Positions 48,436 to 60,441 of a DNA stretch of 64,000 nucleotides are shown piece by piece (within the stretch, counting starts at the first letter, position 1; each line of letters begins with the position of its first letter). This stretch comes from Smittia aterrima (taxonomy: Eukaryota; Arthropoda; Insecta; Diptera; Chironomidae). The notes under the pieces are model-generated. The model saw nothing but the letters and a program-made list of their open reading frames with translations, made no database searches and was not told the origin of the DNA. The stretch is from assembly GCA_033063855.1 (NCBI GenBank), contig CP093831.1, forward strand, positions 14,384,001 to 14,448,000, given 5' to 3'. The translations under genes and the position numbers were made by a program.

Positions 48436-51400
48436 TTATTTCAATCGATCAAGCAGCATTTGTTTAGGATTCACTTCAAGTTTTTGCTTTTTGCTCGGCT
48501 CTTGCATTTTGCTGCCTTCAGATTTTCGTTTTTTGCTCTCGTCAGGCTTATCAATCGTCAAGAAACTCATCGAATTGCTCCCATGCGATAAATTTGTAAC
48601 CTCGTCGTCTTTATGTGAAATAAACTTGGCAATTCTTGTCAAAGTTTGTTCATCGCGTGACAGAAACGACGAGTTTTGGAATTTGCTCACACTAGAACTT
48701 TTGATAAGGAAAGTCGATTTTGTCTTGGAGGCGACATCGCTTGAGTTAAGCAAACTCTCCATTGCGCTAGTTGACTTGATGATTTTGAATTTCTTCTTCG
48801 CCATGAGACTCATGTTTGAAGTTGTCACCGATTGACTATTAGGATCCAAGAAAACGATTTCGTCAGTCAAAGTATCGCTGTCCATTTTCTGCGATTGTTC
48901 ACTCAGCATCGTTTCACGTTCGTGTCTCATCTTTCGCCACATAATTTCGCTTTCTTCTTCACCGTCGCTTTCTTCAAGAACGTTACCGTCTTGAGCATTC
49001 TCATCTTCCATTGTAAAGCTTTTCTGATTTGCCCATCGGAACTGTCTAACACGACCGACGCCGTCGTTCTCCTCGTTCTCGAACAAGAAATCTTCGATTT
49101 GCTTTACATTTCTGATGTCATCATCGAGGACTTTTCTGGCGTGAATTCTTCCGACTTCTTCTTGAAGTTTATTCTGATCAAAGTCTTCTTCATCGGCTAA
49201 TTCGATATCATACTTATCCAAGTCTTTCTCATCTTCATCGGCGGAGCCCCACTCAGATTCTGATAACTCTGCTTCTTGCTCAAAATATTTATTGGCTGCT
49301 TGGATGAGATCTTTCTTTTTCATTTTTACCTCGATTTCATTCTCTTCCGAGTCATAATCAACCATAACTTCCTCAGGTTCCTCTGCTTCTTCTTCCTCTT
49401 CACACTCTTCCATTGATTCTAATTCTTCATCATTTGGAATTGATTCCTCATCATCAGAATATTGAAGTTTCTGAACTTTCGATTTTCGCTTCTTTTTGCT
49501 CTTCTTTCGTCTTTTGATATCATTCTGCGGATTCTCTTCGTCTTCACTCGAATCAAGAATTTTACGTTGCTTTTTTACTGGTGATGCAACTTTCTCTTCA
49601 ACAACGTCAGTCTCTGGAACTTGAGAAATGAACTGTGACTCAACGATATCTTCAGTAGCTGTTGGTTCCGATTCACTCTGATTTTCTTGAGTTTCTGCAA
49701 AACGTCCCGACAAAATATCAAGAAAATCTTCATCCATAACTTGAGAGGGTCCTTCGTCACACAAGTCTTTGATATCTGTTGTAATCATTTTTTCTGATAT
49801 ACTCGGCTCAGTAAATGTAAAATCAGATTCGTTGAAGGTATCGGATTCCCTAAAACTGACATCATTTTGTGAAGCCGAAAGATTATGAGAGTCCGTTTGA
49901 GCATCCACAATGTCTTCAGTCATGCAAGGAAATACTTCTGACTCCAATTGAGCTGCTTCGGTGATGTCCTCTTTTCTCGAAGAGGTTTCTTTGCTTTCTT
50001 CATCATCGGAATCAACAAAAGCTTTTAAAATTCTTCCTTTTTTGATCGGATTAGTCTCAACATCTTCATCACTCGATTCATCATCAGACTCGTCACTCTC
50101 TGATTCTTCTTCAGAAGCGTCACTCCCTGATTCTTCTTCAGAAGCATCATGTTTCTTGTTTTTCTTTAAATAAAATTCATAAATAAAATGTTTCACATAA
50201 TAATTTTAAGATTTTTCTCACCAGTGCATCAAGCACATCATAGGCTTCAACTTTTGTTTCTTCATCAGCATCCTCGTACTCAGTGTCAACTTCACCCACA
50301 TCAAGAACTTCGTCTTCATCACATGATTCTTTATCTTCAGGTTCAAACTCAACAGTTTCGATTTTCTGCTTAAGGTGTTTCTCGAATTCTTGTCGTCTTT
50401 TAGCAGCTATTTGACTGCGAAGACTGTTTTTCATCTGCTCGCGAGAAAATCCTGGTCTATTGTGATCGAACTCCATTTCTTTATCCAACTTCACTTCAAC
50501 CTTTCGATTCTCAAGCTTTCCATTCTCAACTGTAAGAATATTCATGCTGATCGTGTCTTTAACTTTTGGCTTCTGAACTGTTTTGAGATAACGTTGAAAT
50601 AGCTTTTCTGGTCCGCTCAATTGACGAGGTTGAACTAATCCGCTTTCTAAGTCAATGACATCGTCTTTGCTCATTCCTTGTAATGTTTTTAAGGTGGAAA
50701 ATTGATTTTCTTTCTCCTTCAAATTACCAAACTCTATCGGTTCATTCTTGTACTTTTCTCGCAAGCGATCTAACTCTTGATCCTTGTTTGCAACATTAAC
50801 TTCAATTTCTTCAGGAACATTGTTTTCATCAGACATTGATGCTTCTTCCGGTTCAAATACTTCCGATTCCTTGACTTGCTCTGTAGGCTCTTCCCTGGAA
50901 CTTGCTACGTCGTTCGTTTCAACGTGTTCTTCGTTATCTCTAGGCACTTCATTGGAAATTGCTAAGTCGTTAGTTTCAGCGTTTTCTTTACTCTCATTAG
51001 GATCTTCATTTGAAATTGCTTTATCGCTAGTTGCAACTTTTTCTTCGGTCTCGATAGGCTTGCTGTCAGCATTATCTTCATCCTCAGATTCACTTTCACT
51101 CCTGAAGAATTCCAGCGCTTCTTCTTCTCTTGCCTTCATTTTTTGTGCAAACTTCTCAAGCTCTTCTCCTCTCATTTTCAAAGCAATTATCGAATCGACG
51201 GGTCTTTCACCTTTTTTAATTTTCTCTATTTCTACTGAAGGCATATTGATAGATTTTCTAGAGAGAAATTCTTTAAGCGAATATTGCTTGGGCTTGTGAT
51301 ATGGAACTCTGATCTCTTGCTCTCGCTCCATTCTTTGCTTTTCCGATTGAATTTTCTGTTTGAGCTCGGCTTCTTGTTTGTGAGACATTTTTGCCTTAAT

Positions 51401-51962
51401 CGTGTCCATACATTTAGCCGCTGATTTCTAAAAAAGGAAAATGTTTAAATCATCTTAATTAATTATGAAACTGAAGATAACTTACTCGTTGAGTTTTCAC
51501 GGGAAGAATCTTCTTTTTCGGATTACTGTTCTTTCGTCTATCTTTAATTGGTTCCTTTGTCATTGAAACATCTTGTTCAGAATCGCTTGATGATTGTGAT
51601 GGTCCATTGCTGGATTTATTCAAGGATTCGTCAATATTTTTGACTTTCTCGATATTTGGTTCTTCTTCCGAATCAGAATCGAGAAGACTTTTATAGTTAT
51701 TGATTCTTTTAGGCACCACATCCTCTTCATCCTTTGTCATTGAAACATCTTGTTCAGAATCGCTTGATGATTGTGATGGCCCATTGCTGGATTTATTTAA
51801 GGATTCGTCAATATTTTTTTCATTCTCGATGTTTGGTTCTTCTTCCGAATCAGAATCGAGAAGTCTTTTATAGTTATTGATTCTTTTGGGCACCACATCC
51901 TCTTCATCTCCACTCTCCTGCATTTGATTTACAGGTAACTCCATTATAAGCTTTAAATTCAC
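48436..51962 (-). CDS. Claspin, replication-checkpoint mediator
   Basis: Nuclear protein that links ATR to CHK1 activation and travels with the replication fork. Minus-strand exons 51486-51962, 50222-51427 and 48436-50163, all phase 0, give 1136 residues (1130 if the ATG at 51944 is used). It is highly acidic and Ser-rich throughout. Recognisable parts are IRVPYHKPKQYSLKEFLSRK, EELEKFAQKMKAREEEALEFF, the basic patch KKKFKIIKST near the C-terminus, and FRWANQKSFTM/RMRHERETML-type blocks. Exon 1 contains a 59-residue tandem duplication. Exon 3 uses an AAAG acceptor. The XPG-like gene lies upstream on the same strand, 273 bp away. Confidence 0.88.
51554..51907. repeat. 177-bp tandem duplication in Claspin exon 1
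   Basis: Units 51554-51730 and 51731-51907 abut exactly and differ at about eight of 177 positions by eye. The length is 59 codons, so the frame is kept. Each encodes EEDVVPKRINNYK, LLDSDSEEEPNIE, NIDESLNKSSNG and SSSDSEQDVSMTK. Confidence 0.92.
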
Positions 51963-52235
51963 TTTAAATAATAAGTTATTCTACACTAAAATTTAATTTT
52001 CCCTTTTCTCTTGTTTGCAAGTATTTTTCGCGCCAAAACATTTTTCAGAAGAGCACTGAACGCACTTTCAAAAGTTCGTCGCTTTAAATTTTTTCGTGTT
52101 GTTATTTAAAGGTTTAACGAAAATCTATTTACATGAGAAGATCATTGGTTTTATTTTTCAAGGTATCCAAGAAATGACTCGCGAGCTTTTCAGCAAGTTG
52201 ACATATTGAATTACATAGACATGGAAATATTTGAT

Positions 52236-54134
52236 CTAAATATCATTAATGATGTTCGTAAAGCTGGCAAAGATGTCGTCAGTTGAAGACGAAAGCTTCT
52301 TTTCATCTTCTTGATACAGCTTTTGGAAGTATAAGTTATCAAATTTGAATTGAGACTGTGAATTAAAGAATTATTAAGAAATCTTTAATATCTTTGATCT
52401 TTGATATCTTACTTGGAATGATAAACCAACAGATGCAAGACAAGAGTGCATAATGTAGTAAATCTTTGAATACAAGAAGTAGACTTGAAGAGCTCTCTCG
52501 TTGACTTTGGTAATTACAGCCAAGTCTTTCGGCACTTTGTTCTCGTTGACATCACGAATGGTTTTGAGGATCAGAATTGCTTCAAAGCAATTCAACGATC
52601 GTGTCTGTACCAGATGCGCTAATATAATGAAGTCTCCGACATATTCGAATGGTATCTTGAGAAGATCATCCGCCGAAATTGCCGTTTCTGTTATCCAAAT
52701 CAGCAACTCGTAGTTCTTCACACCTTCAGCAATGTGGTCTGAAAATTATAGAATGAAATATTGGAAAGAATCAAAATGCAAAGCGACCTACCGCTTGGAG
52801 AGATTGAGTCATATCTCTTCAATGACAAAGCTGGCTCGTGACGATCTTTCACATACAACTTAACTTTCTTTGTACCCAAACATCCAGCAACTTTACGGAT
52901 CCATCTCGAAATTAAGCTGAGCAGTGATGGAGTAGATTTCGATCTATACGTAATTGACAATTAAATGTTACGGCGATCATTTTAAGAATCTTAAACATGT
53001 TACCTCAAATCCATGAAAACTGGCGAGATAAAAATTGGCTCGTTTAAGAGAATCCAATCAGCAAAATTCATGTATTCGTTCGATGCTTTCTTAACAAAAG
53101 TTTGAAACTTTGATAAACTTTCACCGCTCTCAAAATTCAAGTCAGGAAGCATTAGGTTCATTGAGTAACGAATATCTTTGACAATTTCTGGTCTGTGCTT
53201 TCCGAAGATGCTTGCAACAATTCGATTCAAGGCATCATCAGTAATTGGGAACTTTTGTCGGTTAAGATATTCGGATAGATTATCGAAGAAGGATTTGAAT
53301 GGTCTAAAATATTTGCAAATGGTCTGAACATCTTCCTCATTTTCTGTGTATAAGCCTCCAGCTAATGTTACAAAGAGCGGAGCTTGCCCAGCGTTGATAC
53401 CAAAAGATCGTAAGATGAATTCTTTTCTGTATTCGCGAATAGTCATTTGCTTGATATCAAAATCCATATCTGACCAGAATCTCCAATTACCGCTGTGGAA
53501 AATGTAGTAAGTGTCGGTTCCCATTAGAGCCATTGCGTTGTGTTGATTTGCAATCTGAACATGATATGTTGATGGCTTTAAAGGACCCGAGTTTGTGCCA
53601 TAAAATTTTCCGTAGTTTCTAGCTGTTTGAGTTAAAACAATCAGAACAGGTTCATTAATAGGAAGATCAAGCTTGGGGGATCCCTCGAAATGTTTAGCGA
53701 CTGCTTCAATGTTTTGCATAGAAGATATTGCATCCATAACCTCGCACGATGCTTTATAGCGATCTTCTTGATAAAGTAAAAACTCATGTTCACGATGCTG
53801 CGACTTCTTGAAAATGAAAATCATCTGAACTTGGTGGCTTTGTAATTTCTTTAAAAACATTTCAAATTCCTCCTGGATGATGTTCAGACGATCGCCAATA
53901 ACTTTGTCTCTCATATTCCGGCGAAAGTGGAATGAGAGCGTCCACAAATTGATGACAAAAGTAGGATTTTCTTTATTTTCGCTGTAAACAAAATGGCTGC
54001 GATTGTGCTTCGATTTCTCAAAAGTAAATTAAATTAAGTTACCGTTTGTATTTCTTGATTTCCTCAATTATATTAACTTTTCTGGAACTATTTGGAAGCT
54101 GTTTAAGTCGCGCGTAAAGTCCGCGAATGCCCAT
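52236..54134 (-). CDS. XPG/FEN1-like protein with degenerate active site
   Basis: Minus-strand exons 54043-54134, 53004-53981, 52792-52943, 52413-52738 and 52236-52355 join in frame to 555 residues. The N-terminus MGIRGLYARLKQL is the MGI(x)GL start of the XPG/FEN1/asteroid superfamily. The following strand TFVINLWTLSFHFRR and VQMIFIFKKSQHREHEF align with the usual IDxS and VFDGK positions. The catalytic aspartates are absent there (N and F/K instead), as in asteroid/coactivator-type relatives, so it is probably not a nuclease. A helical C-terminus follows. The name is a family-level guess; the orthologue is not known to me. The first exon is short because the ATG sits directly at the motif. 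Confidence 0.6.
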
Positions 54135-54399
54135 TTCGAGAAAATGAGGAGCGAAGTGCTTTCCTTAGACAATATAAAAATTTCTTAGTCTTTCAAAAAC
54201 CAAAGTTCGTTTCATCTCAGTTCAAAAGTTTTAAACAGCAAGCTGAGCGTCCAACTGAAAAAAAAGATGAATTTAGCTAAATTAAGTCTTCTAACCAGAG
54301 TTAAGTTGTTAAGCTGTCAATAACTAATGATCTAAAGCATGGTAACAGTGAGAAGAAAGATAATTGCCTTTAAAGTGTTTTTATTAATTCTCATTTTCT

Positions 54400-55812
54400 T
54401 TACATTTTTTGAAACTTTCCTTCCATTCCTTCCATACTTTCAGAATCATTGTCTTCCTTCTGTGGTTCGACGGTTATTCCTTTTCGCTCATTGTATTCCT
54501 TTCTAATAAGCTCACGGATATTTTTCTGGAGAACGAAGATTACAAAGATAACAACTCCTTGAAGGCAATGCACGATATCAGAAACGATAAACTCAGCATG
54601 AGTGGAGTGTGAAATAATTTCGCAACTCCAAATAATTGCCATGAAACCGAAAAGCTTCAGATACATCATAAATCTGTCCTTCTCTGTGTCGAATCTTGTG
54701 TATCCTGAAGTGTTTTCAATTTTTGATCTCTTCCAGTAACAGAAAGTCGCTAAAATTACAAACACGGCACTGCAAGCTGTGACAATATCCATGGGAATCA
54801 CGTAATAGTAAAAGTCCATGTGACCTGTCTCCAAAGCGCATTGCATAGCTCCAAAGTTTGGACGTTTATCAACCAAAATGTTAAGTGGAAGCGTGTCTAT
54901 GATCGCTAGAATAATTGTCATCAGCAAAGGAGTGAGAAAAGCATAACAGCAATAGGCCTTGAATCTGCTGTTGTTTTCCGATGTGATCCGAAAGTTTCTA
55001 AAAAAAATAAAAAAAATTAATAATCTTAAATTAAATTTAATTTTGAAATTACTTAAAAGTCTGCCAAATGTCAAAGGTCATAACATTTAACCAGAAGTTG
55101 CTTACGAAGACAGCATAATAAAGTAAGAATCCTGCGGAAGTACATAAAGGTCCGAGCTCGTAACTATCGAGTTGAATAAATGCTAAATCCAATTGGAGTA
55201 CGATTACGCTCATCACGTAGCACATCAGACATTTTCCATGAAGATTGCGCAATTCTTTAATCCAAGCATAAACGAAGAAAGTGATAATGCTGAATGGCAG
55301 CGACAAGAAGATAACTGAAAAATTAAATGTGTTAATCTTTGAAAGCTCTCACGATCTTTACTTACGAATCGGAAAAAGTGTAAATTTCATGTCGCTAGAA
55401 GCCTCGAGGAAACAGACAAGCAATATCCACTTATCACCCAATTCTTCAACCCATTCGAAGCAATATTCGTTAATAGAGAGAACTCTGTCATCAAATGAAA
55501 TTTCTCCATTCTGAAATAAAAAGTAAGCGGAAGTCGTTCTTCTCAATTTATGTCAAAAGTTTGCTTTACTGGCTGAAACGACCATTCGTCTTCATCTTCG
55601 GCGAACAAATCCTTACAAGGTCGACCTTGAAACTTTCTGAATTCGGATTTTATTTTGTCAGCTCCCGGCTTTTCGCGAATGTCAAGTTCGTGAGTACAAT
55701 TCGAACAACAAAATCTCACGCAAGGTGACTCGTCAGTGCAGTTCGGATCTGCATGACTGCCAAGGATATGCAAAATTAAAACGATGAACGCGACACTTTT
55801 AATCCACATCAC
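54400..55812 (-). CDS. Methuselah-like GPCR, short ectodomain (mth A)
   Basis: Class B-type insect receptor of the Methuselah family. Minus-strand exons 55570-55812, 55366-55510, 55053-55314 and 54400-54997 join in frame to 415 residues. Signal peptide MMWIKSVAFIVLILHILG. The ectodomain is truncated: it begins at the CVRFCCSNCT cysteine cluster and lacks the N-terminal beta domain seen in the receptor at 60.4-63.4 kb. Seven membrane helices follow, starting at IIFLSLPFSIITFFVYAWI with the family's ELRNLHGKCLMCYV in the first loop and ending LQGVVIFVIFVLQ. The C-tail is acidic (KEDNDSESMEGMEG). The last three exons of its paralogues are fused here into one. Ligand unknown. Confidence 0.9.
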
Positions 55813-56524
55813 GATTTGGTTGTCTGACTTTCTCTGTTTCGTCTAACTGACTGCAGAGTCGAGGAAGAAACACTTGATAACAACTGAAGCGAAAAATAAT
55901 TATCAGCAAATGCTTTTTATTAAAAAAAATGTTTTTATGTTTTAGTGAAACACCAAAAAATTTGTCGTAATTTATTAATGAAATAACATTTCCAATCTCG
56001 TTCACGACCTTTAGAGGAATCTCAAATATTGTCATAGATTCAGAAGGCAAGGAGCTCAAGAAAGAAAGAGGAGAAACCTGATATCAAGAAAAGAGTATGA
56101 CAAATATCATTCGATTTCTAAAACAATGAACAGATATCTTATTACAGATTTGAGATTCACTGTGAATATCGAATGCGAAAAGAGAATTTCCTGCTCTGCA
56201 AAGATAAAATTTCTATTTTTAAATCGTTATCTGTCTCTGTCAATGTTTCTTCTAAAACGTTAACTATTTCAAGGAAATCATTTAAATAATGTGAGATCAT
56301 TATCATCAGAGAAGAAAAATATTTTAAAATTTATTATTTTGCTCAGTGATAACGAAAAAAAATGTAAATTAAAACAAATTTCTGGGAAGTGATAAGAGAC
56401 TTCACATCTCAGAGAGTCGAAGTGAGAAATAATATTTTTACAGATTAATTAATCTCACTGGGATTTTCCGTGTAAAAAAATCATTTGCTTTCTGAACTTA
56501 TTTGAATTGAGACGTGAATCCGAA
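55813..56524. other. Divergent intergenic region
   Basis: About 700 bp between the minus-strand mth A start and the plus-strand secreted-protein start, presumably holding both promoters. No gene is seen. Confidence 0.55.
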
Positions 56525-57407
56525 ATGTGTCGACAAATAATTTTTAGGTAAATTTAAAGTTCTCCACAAACTTTAACATTTTCTAATTTATTTAATTATT
56601 AGTGTTCTCCTTATCATCGTCGCTTCATATGCGTCAGCTGACAATGAATCTGATCTGAAATGCCTCGTTAGTTATTTGAGAAGAAATGACATCAACGAGG
56701 AGATTTTATCATCAGTTGAATCGACTGAGAAGTCAGCCTTGTGTGATCAAGTAATTGATTCAAACATGTTGAGTGTTTATTCGAAGCTTAAATTGGACGA
56801 GAAGGCTCCAAAGTTTGCCACTTGCATCAAGAACGGAATCAATGAATCGGGTTTGAAGAATATTATTTTGCTTTCGGAAGCCGTGAAAATGTTTGACGTT
56901 GGATGGAAGATTTGGAAGGATTCGGAAAGAGTCGATAGGGCCAATAGACTTTCGGCGATTGCCAATGACGCTTTCGAAGTTCTTCAAACTAAATGCTTCA
57001 ATCAATTAACCATGGACACACTCGGAGAAGATTTCGACAAAGTTATTTATCTACGTAAAGATTATCGAGGCGACCAAGAGTTTTGTGTTCGAAAGCATCT
57101 CGCTGAGAGTGGAATATTAAGTCGAAATGTTGCTTTAAATCCTCAGTCAATCAATGAGAACGTTCCTGATTGCAGTTTCATTGTGTCAGGAATACAAGAG
57201 AGAACTTACAAAAAAATGGAACAACACACATCGAGCTGTGTTGTTAATTCTTTCCGACAAGACAAATACGTAGACTATTACATGAAGATTGAACTGGTGT
57301 TGCCAAAACTTGGTTTAACTCCAGAAACAATCGCAAAAGAACGAACAGACTTCATAGAAAAAATTTATTCATTTAAAGAAAAAGCGAAAAAATTATGCGC
57401 AGAATAA
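56525..57407 (+). CDS. Secreted cysteine-containing helical protein, unrecognised
   Basis: Exon 1 (56525-56547) encodes seven codons and two bases; exon 2 is 56603-57407; together 275 residues. Splicing the 55-bp intron creates a clean signal peptide (MCRQIIFSVLLIIV, cleavage after SYASA), which is why I chose this start over the open frame that begins inside exon 2. The mature protein starts DNESDLKCLVSYL and is helical with about eight spaced cysteines (LCDQVI, FATCIKNG, QTKCFNQL, EFCVRKHL, VPDCSFIV, SSCVVNSF, KLCAE). This resembles small secreted hemolymph or salivary proteins of flies, but I cannot name the family. It lies between two Methuselah-like genes on the opposite strand; its end is 40 bp from the next stop codon. 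Confidence 0.78.
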
Positions 57408-57447
57408 AAGTTTCATTTATTTTAATGATTGTGCAAACAAAATATTT

Positions 57448-59197
57448 TTAATCTTTGTGAGTTATCGGAGTAAGCTTCATAGCAAGTTGTGACGTTTGGG
57501 TTGAAATAGTCGACGACTCAGTTCTCGATGATTTTCCTGCCTTCGATGAAAATGCCGAGTTGCGGAATGTTGAGGCCCTTGGAAAATTTAAAAGAAAAGC
57601 CTTGATTCTTTGTGGGAGTTTAATTTGAAGCTTTGCTTTCTTTTAATTTGTTTTAAATCTAAAGTTACATACCTGCGAATTAACATTCGTTTGACTTTAG
57701 GTTTCCAAACGAACAACACGAAGATGATGACGCCTTGAAGGCAATTAAAAATATCAGCGATATGAAGAATCAGCGAGTTCTGTACAGCCCAGGAGATGAT
57801 TTCTATGATCCACGTAACTCCCATGATGATAAACAATCGAAGATAAAGGAAAAATCTAATTGGTGTTAATAAACTTTATCAAGGTCGTGAGAAGAAAAAC
57901 TGACCTTGCCTTTTCCTTATTTATTTGTGAGTGTCGACTACTGTCAGCTTCTCTGATTATCGAAGTCTCTCTCCAAACTTGATAAATCTTGTAAGAAGTT
58001 ATTGCGTAGAAAATTGTATTCAAGAATATAACGCAACTGATTGGAATGTAAATGTAAAGAAATTCGATGAAATATGATTTATAAATCCAACATCGACCAA
58101 TTCCCATTTTAATTTTAAACTCGTCGGGAATAATATCTGTGTTGTCGCTGATATAAACTATTGATGTGATGAGAGATGGCACACCGAAAGCGTAAACACA
58201 ATATGTCAGGAATCTCTTCGATTCACTTCGGCTGGAGTCAAAACTTCGTCGACTCGTTAAGAGTTTTTGAATTCCCCTAAAATTGATTTCTTTATTTTCA
58301 TTCAGGAAAGATAAACGATTATTTACCGGAAAGTGAAGTAAATGTCGAAACACATCACATTTAGCCAAGTAAAGCAAACGAGGAGACTAACAAAAGCGAT
58401 GTAACCAACTAGAGTGCAAAGTGATCCAATCGAATAAAGCTTTTCATGATTTAATTGAATCAGCGAGAAGCTCAAATAAAGACAAATCAATCCAACGAGA
58501 TAGCCCATCAATGACTTTCCATGAAGATTTCTGAGCTCAGGAATGCAAGCGTAAACGAAGAACGTTACTAGCAGGAAAGGAATTGAAATCAGCATCACTA
58601 AAAATAGTTTGACATTAAATTCCCATTTTAATTGATGTAAAGTAAATTAATTTACGGTATGAGTAACTCGATTTAACTGTGCAAACTGTAGTAGGACATT
58701 CATCAACCTCGTCATCTTCAAGGCAAATGTACATTAAACTCGATGTGCCATTCCTTTCAAAGCAATAGGTGTCATGATGATTTGAATAATTTGTTTGTTC
58801 AATGAATTGCACTACTGTTCCGTTCTGTTAGAAGTTTAAATTAATTAATTCAACATAATCAAGGATTTACCGACGATTATACTTCAATGAACTCCCATGG
58901 CGCTTGATCCTCGATGTACATGTGATTACAACTCGGTTTTCCTATCAACACTTTATACTTAGCGTCTAACCTTTTCGCTTCTCTAACTGAACTCAAATCA
59001 AAGAAATAAGGATCTATGCAAGCGGTCACGTTTTTGCAACAGAATCTCACGCACGATTCATTTTGTTTGCACTCACTCGTTGTTTCCCAAGTTACTACCG
59101 GTCTAGCCTTATTTGTCGTGTAATCGTTTATGGGGGTTGATATTCTACCTCTCACACTTGAAACAAAAACAATTGCTATTAGCCAAAGAGTTATCAT
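57448..59197 (-). CDS. Methuselah-like GPCR (mth C)
   Basis: Minus-strand exons 58883-59197, 58656-58824, 58327-58597, 57905-58276, 57673-57855 and 57448-57577 join in frame to 479 residues. Signal peptide MITLWLIAIVFVSSVRG; the frame is open upstream but the first ATG is 59197. A shortened ectodomain contains CVRFCCKNVTAC and GKPSCNHMYIEDQAPWEF. Seven helices run from LISIPFLLVTFFVYACI, with PELRNLHGKSLMGYL, to LQGVIIFVLFVWKPKVKR. The Ser/Thr-rich C-tail (RASTFRNSAFSS, RTESSTISTQTSQ) was recovered as a separate last exon that uses an AAG acceptor. Exons 4 and 5 have the same lengths (372 and 183 nt) as in the next receptor, showing duplication. Ligand unknown. Confidence 0.9.
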
Positions 59198-60441
59198 CGT
59201 AATAATAGAACGTCCGATGCGATTGAACGACTCGCGCGAAGTGAAAATATTTTGCAAAATTTCTCCGCAGTCAAGAGAAAATGCTCAAAACTTTTTCTCG
59301 GATATCATGAGTTTTACGTATTCTCAGAGCTTCGCAGTGAGACTCGCGCCTAGAACGTCAATTAGATGCCAAACATTGGCCGCCGAATTGGCCACTTGAG
59401 AGCGGCGGCTTGTAATTTATTTCATGCTCTCGTGCAAATCATCGAATAACGAATAACAAACTTCGTGGGGTGTAAGTTGACTCTCTCTATGGTCATTGCG
59501 TAATTTAAATTAACATCATGCAATTCTTATCGTAAATAAGTGAGTTATTTATAGTCATCTCATGATATCATAAAACAATTTTATTTACTTCGAGTGATTC
59601 AGTTTGACTCTGACGAATTTTGATGTTTTCAACTGAATCTTTTATTAAGAAGAACATTTTATGCGAATTTTATGGGATTACCAGTTATCACATTTTTATT
59701 AGACTGATGACAGTTTGAAGCTACTGTGTCGAGTTTTCAGCTGAACCGATTTAATGCTTTCATGATTGAAATGTTCAAAAAGCGAATTTGGGTTTGAACA
59801 TAAATATTTATGCTTTTGATGATCGAAGGAATCGAAAGCTTTTCCTTAAAAGCTCATATAATTAGCTGAGACACATGATGAAAAGTTTGGACACGTTAAA
59901 TTACCTGTGGATCAAGCTCTTGTGAGATATTTGTTAATAGAGAACAAATGAAAGACTTAACTGAGACTTGAATCGATTCTACGACTCGGATCAAAATTAA
60001 AATTGGCACGAGCTCTGAGTTTTCTCGAGAATTTGCCACGCAAAATATTTTCTTGTCAATAATAATTTTCCAAGAAGATATTTCTTCAAACGTATTGTGA
60101 CGACGGAAATCATCTCAAATAAAATTATCCGCATCACATTCCAAATAATACAAAAATGGTTTTGTCTAAAATTTATTTGACATCTTTATTTTGAAATGAC
60201 TGATGGTTACAGAAGTTCGAGCCTAGTTTAATTACTCTCTTAAAATTAAACGATTTGTTTACTCCTCTTCTGGGGATTTACTTATGGCTCTCGTTACATC
60301 AATAAAAACACCAAACATTAAAATCGCGATAATAATCGACGATTGCCTGATCAAAAAGAGAGATCAAAATACAACAGAAATATTTATTTAAAGTACATTC
60401 GGAGTTGAATCTTAATTTTCTGGCACAAGTTTACGACTGAT
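59198..60441. other. Intergenic between two Methuselah-like genes
   Basis: About 1.2 kb with no gene; upstream of mth C and 3' of mth D. Confidence 0.6.

Noticed and set aside
56676..57407. Start of the secreted protein inside exon 2
   Set aside because: It would begin with a non-ATG codon and lose the signal peptide; splicing from 56525-56547 gives an ATG and a full signal sequence.
59198..59257. Longer N-terminus for mth C
   Set aside because: The extra codons have no ATG in frame; the ATG at 59197 directly precedes a good signal peptide.
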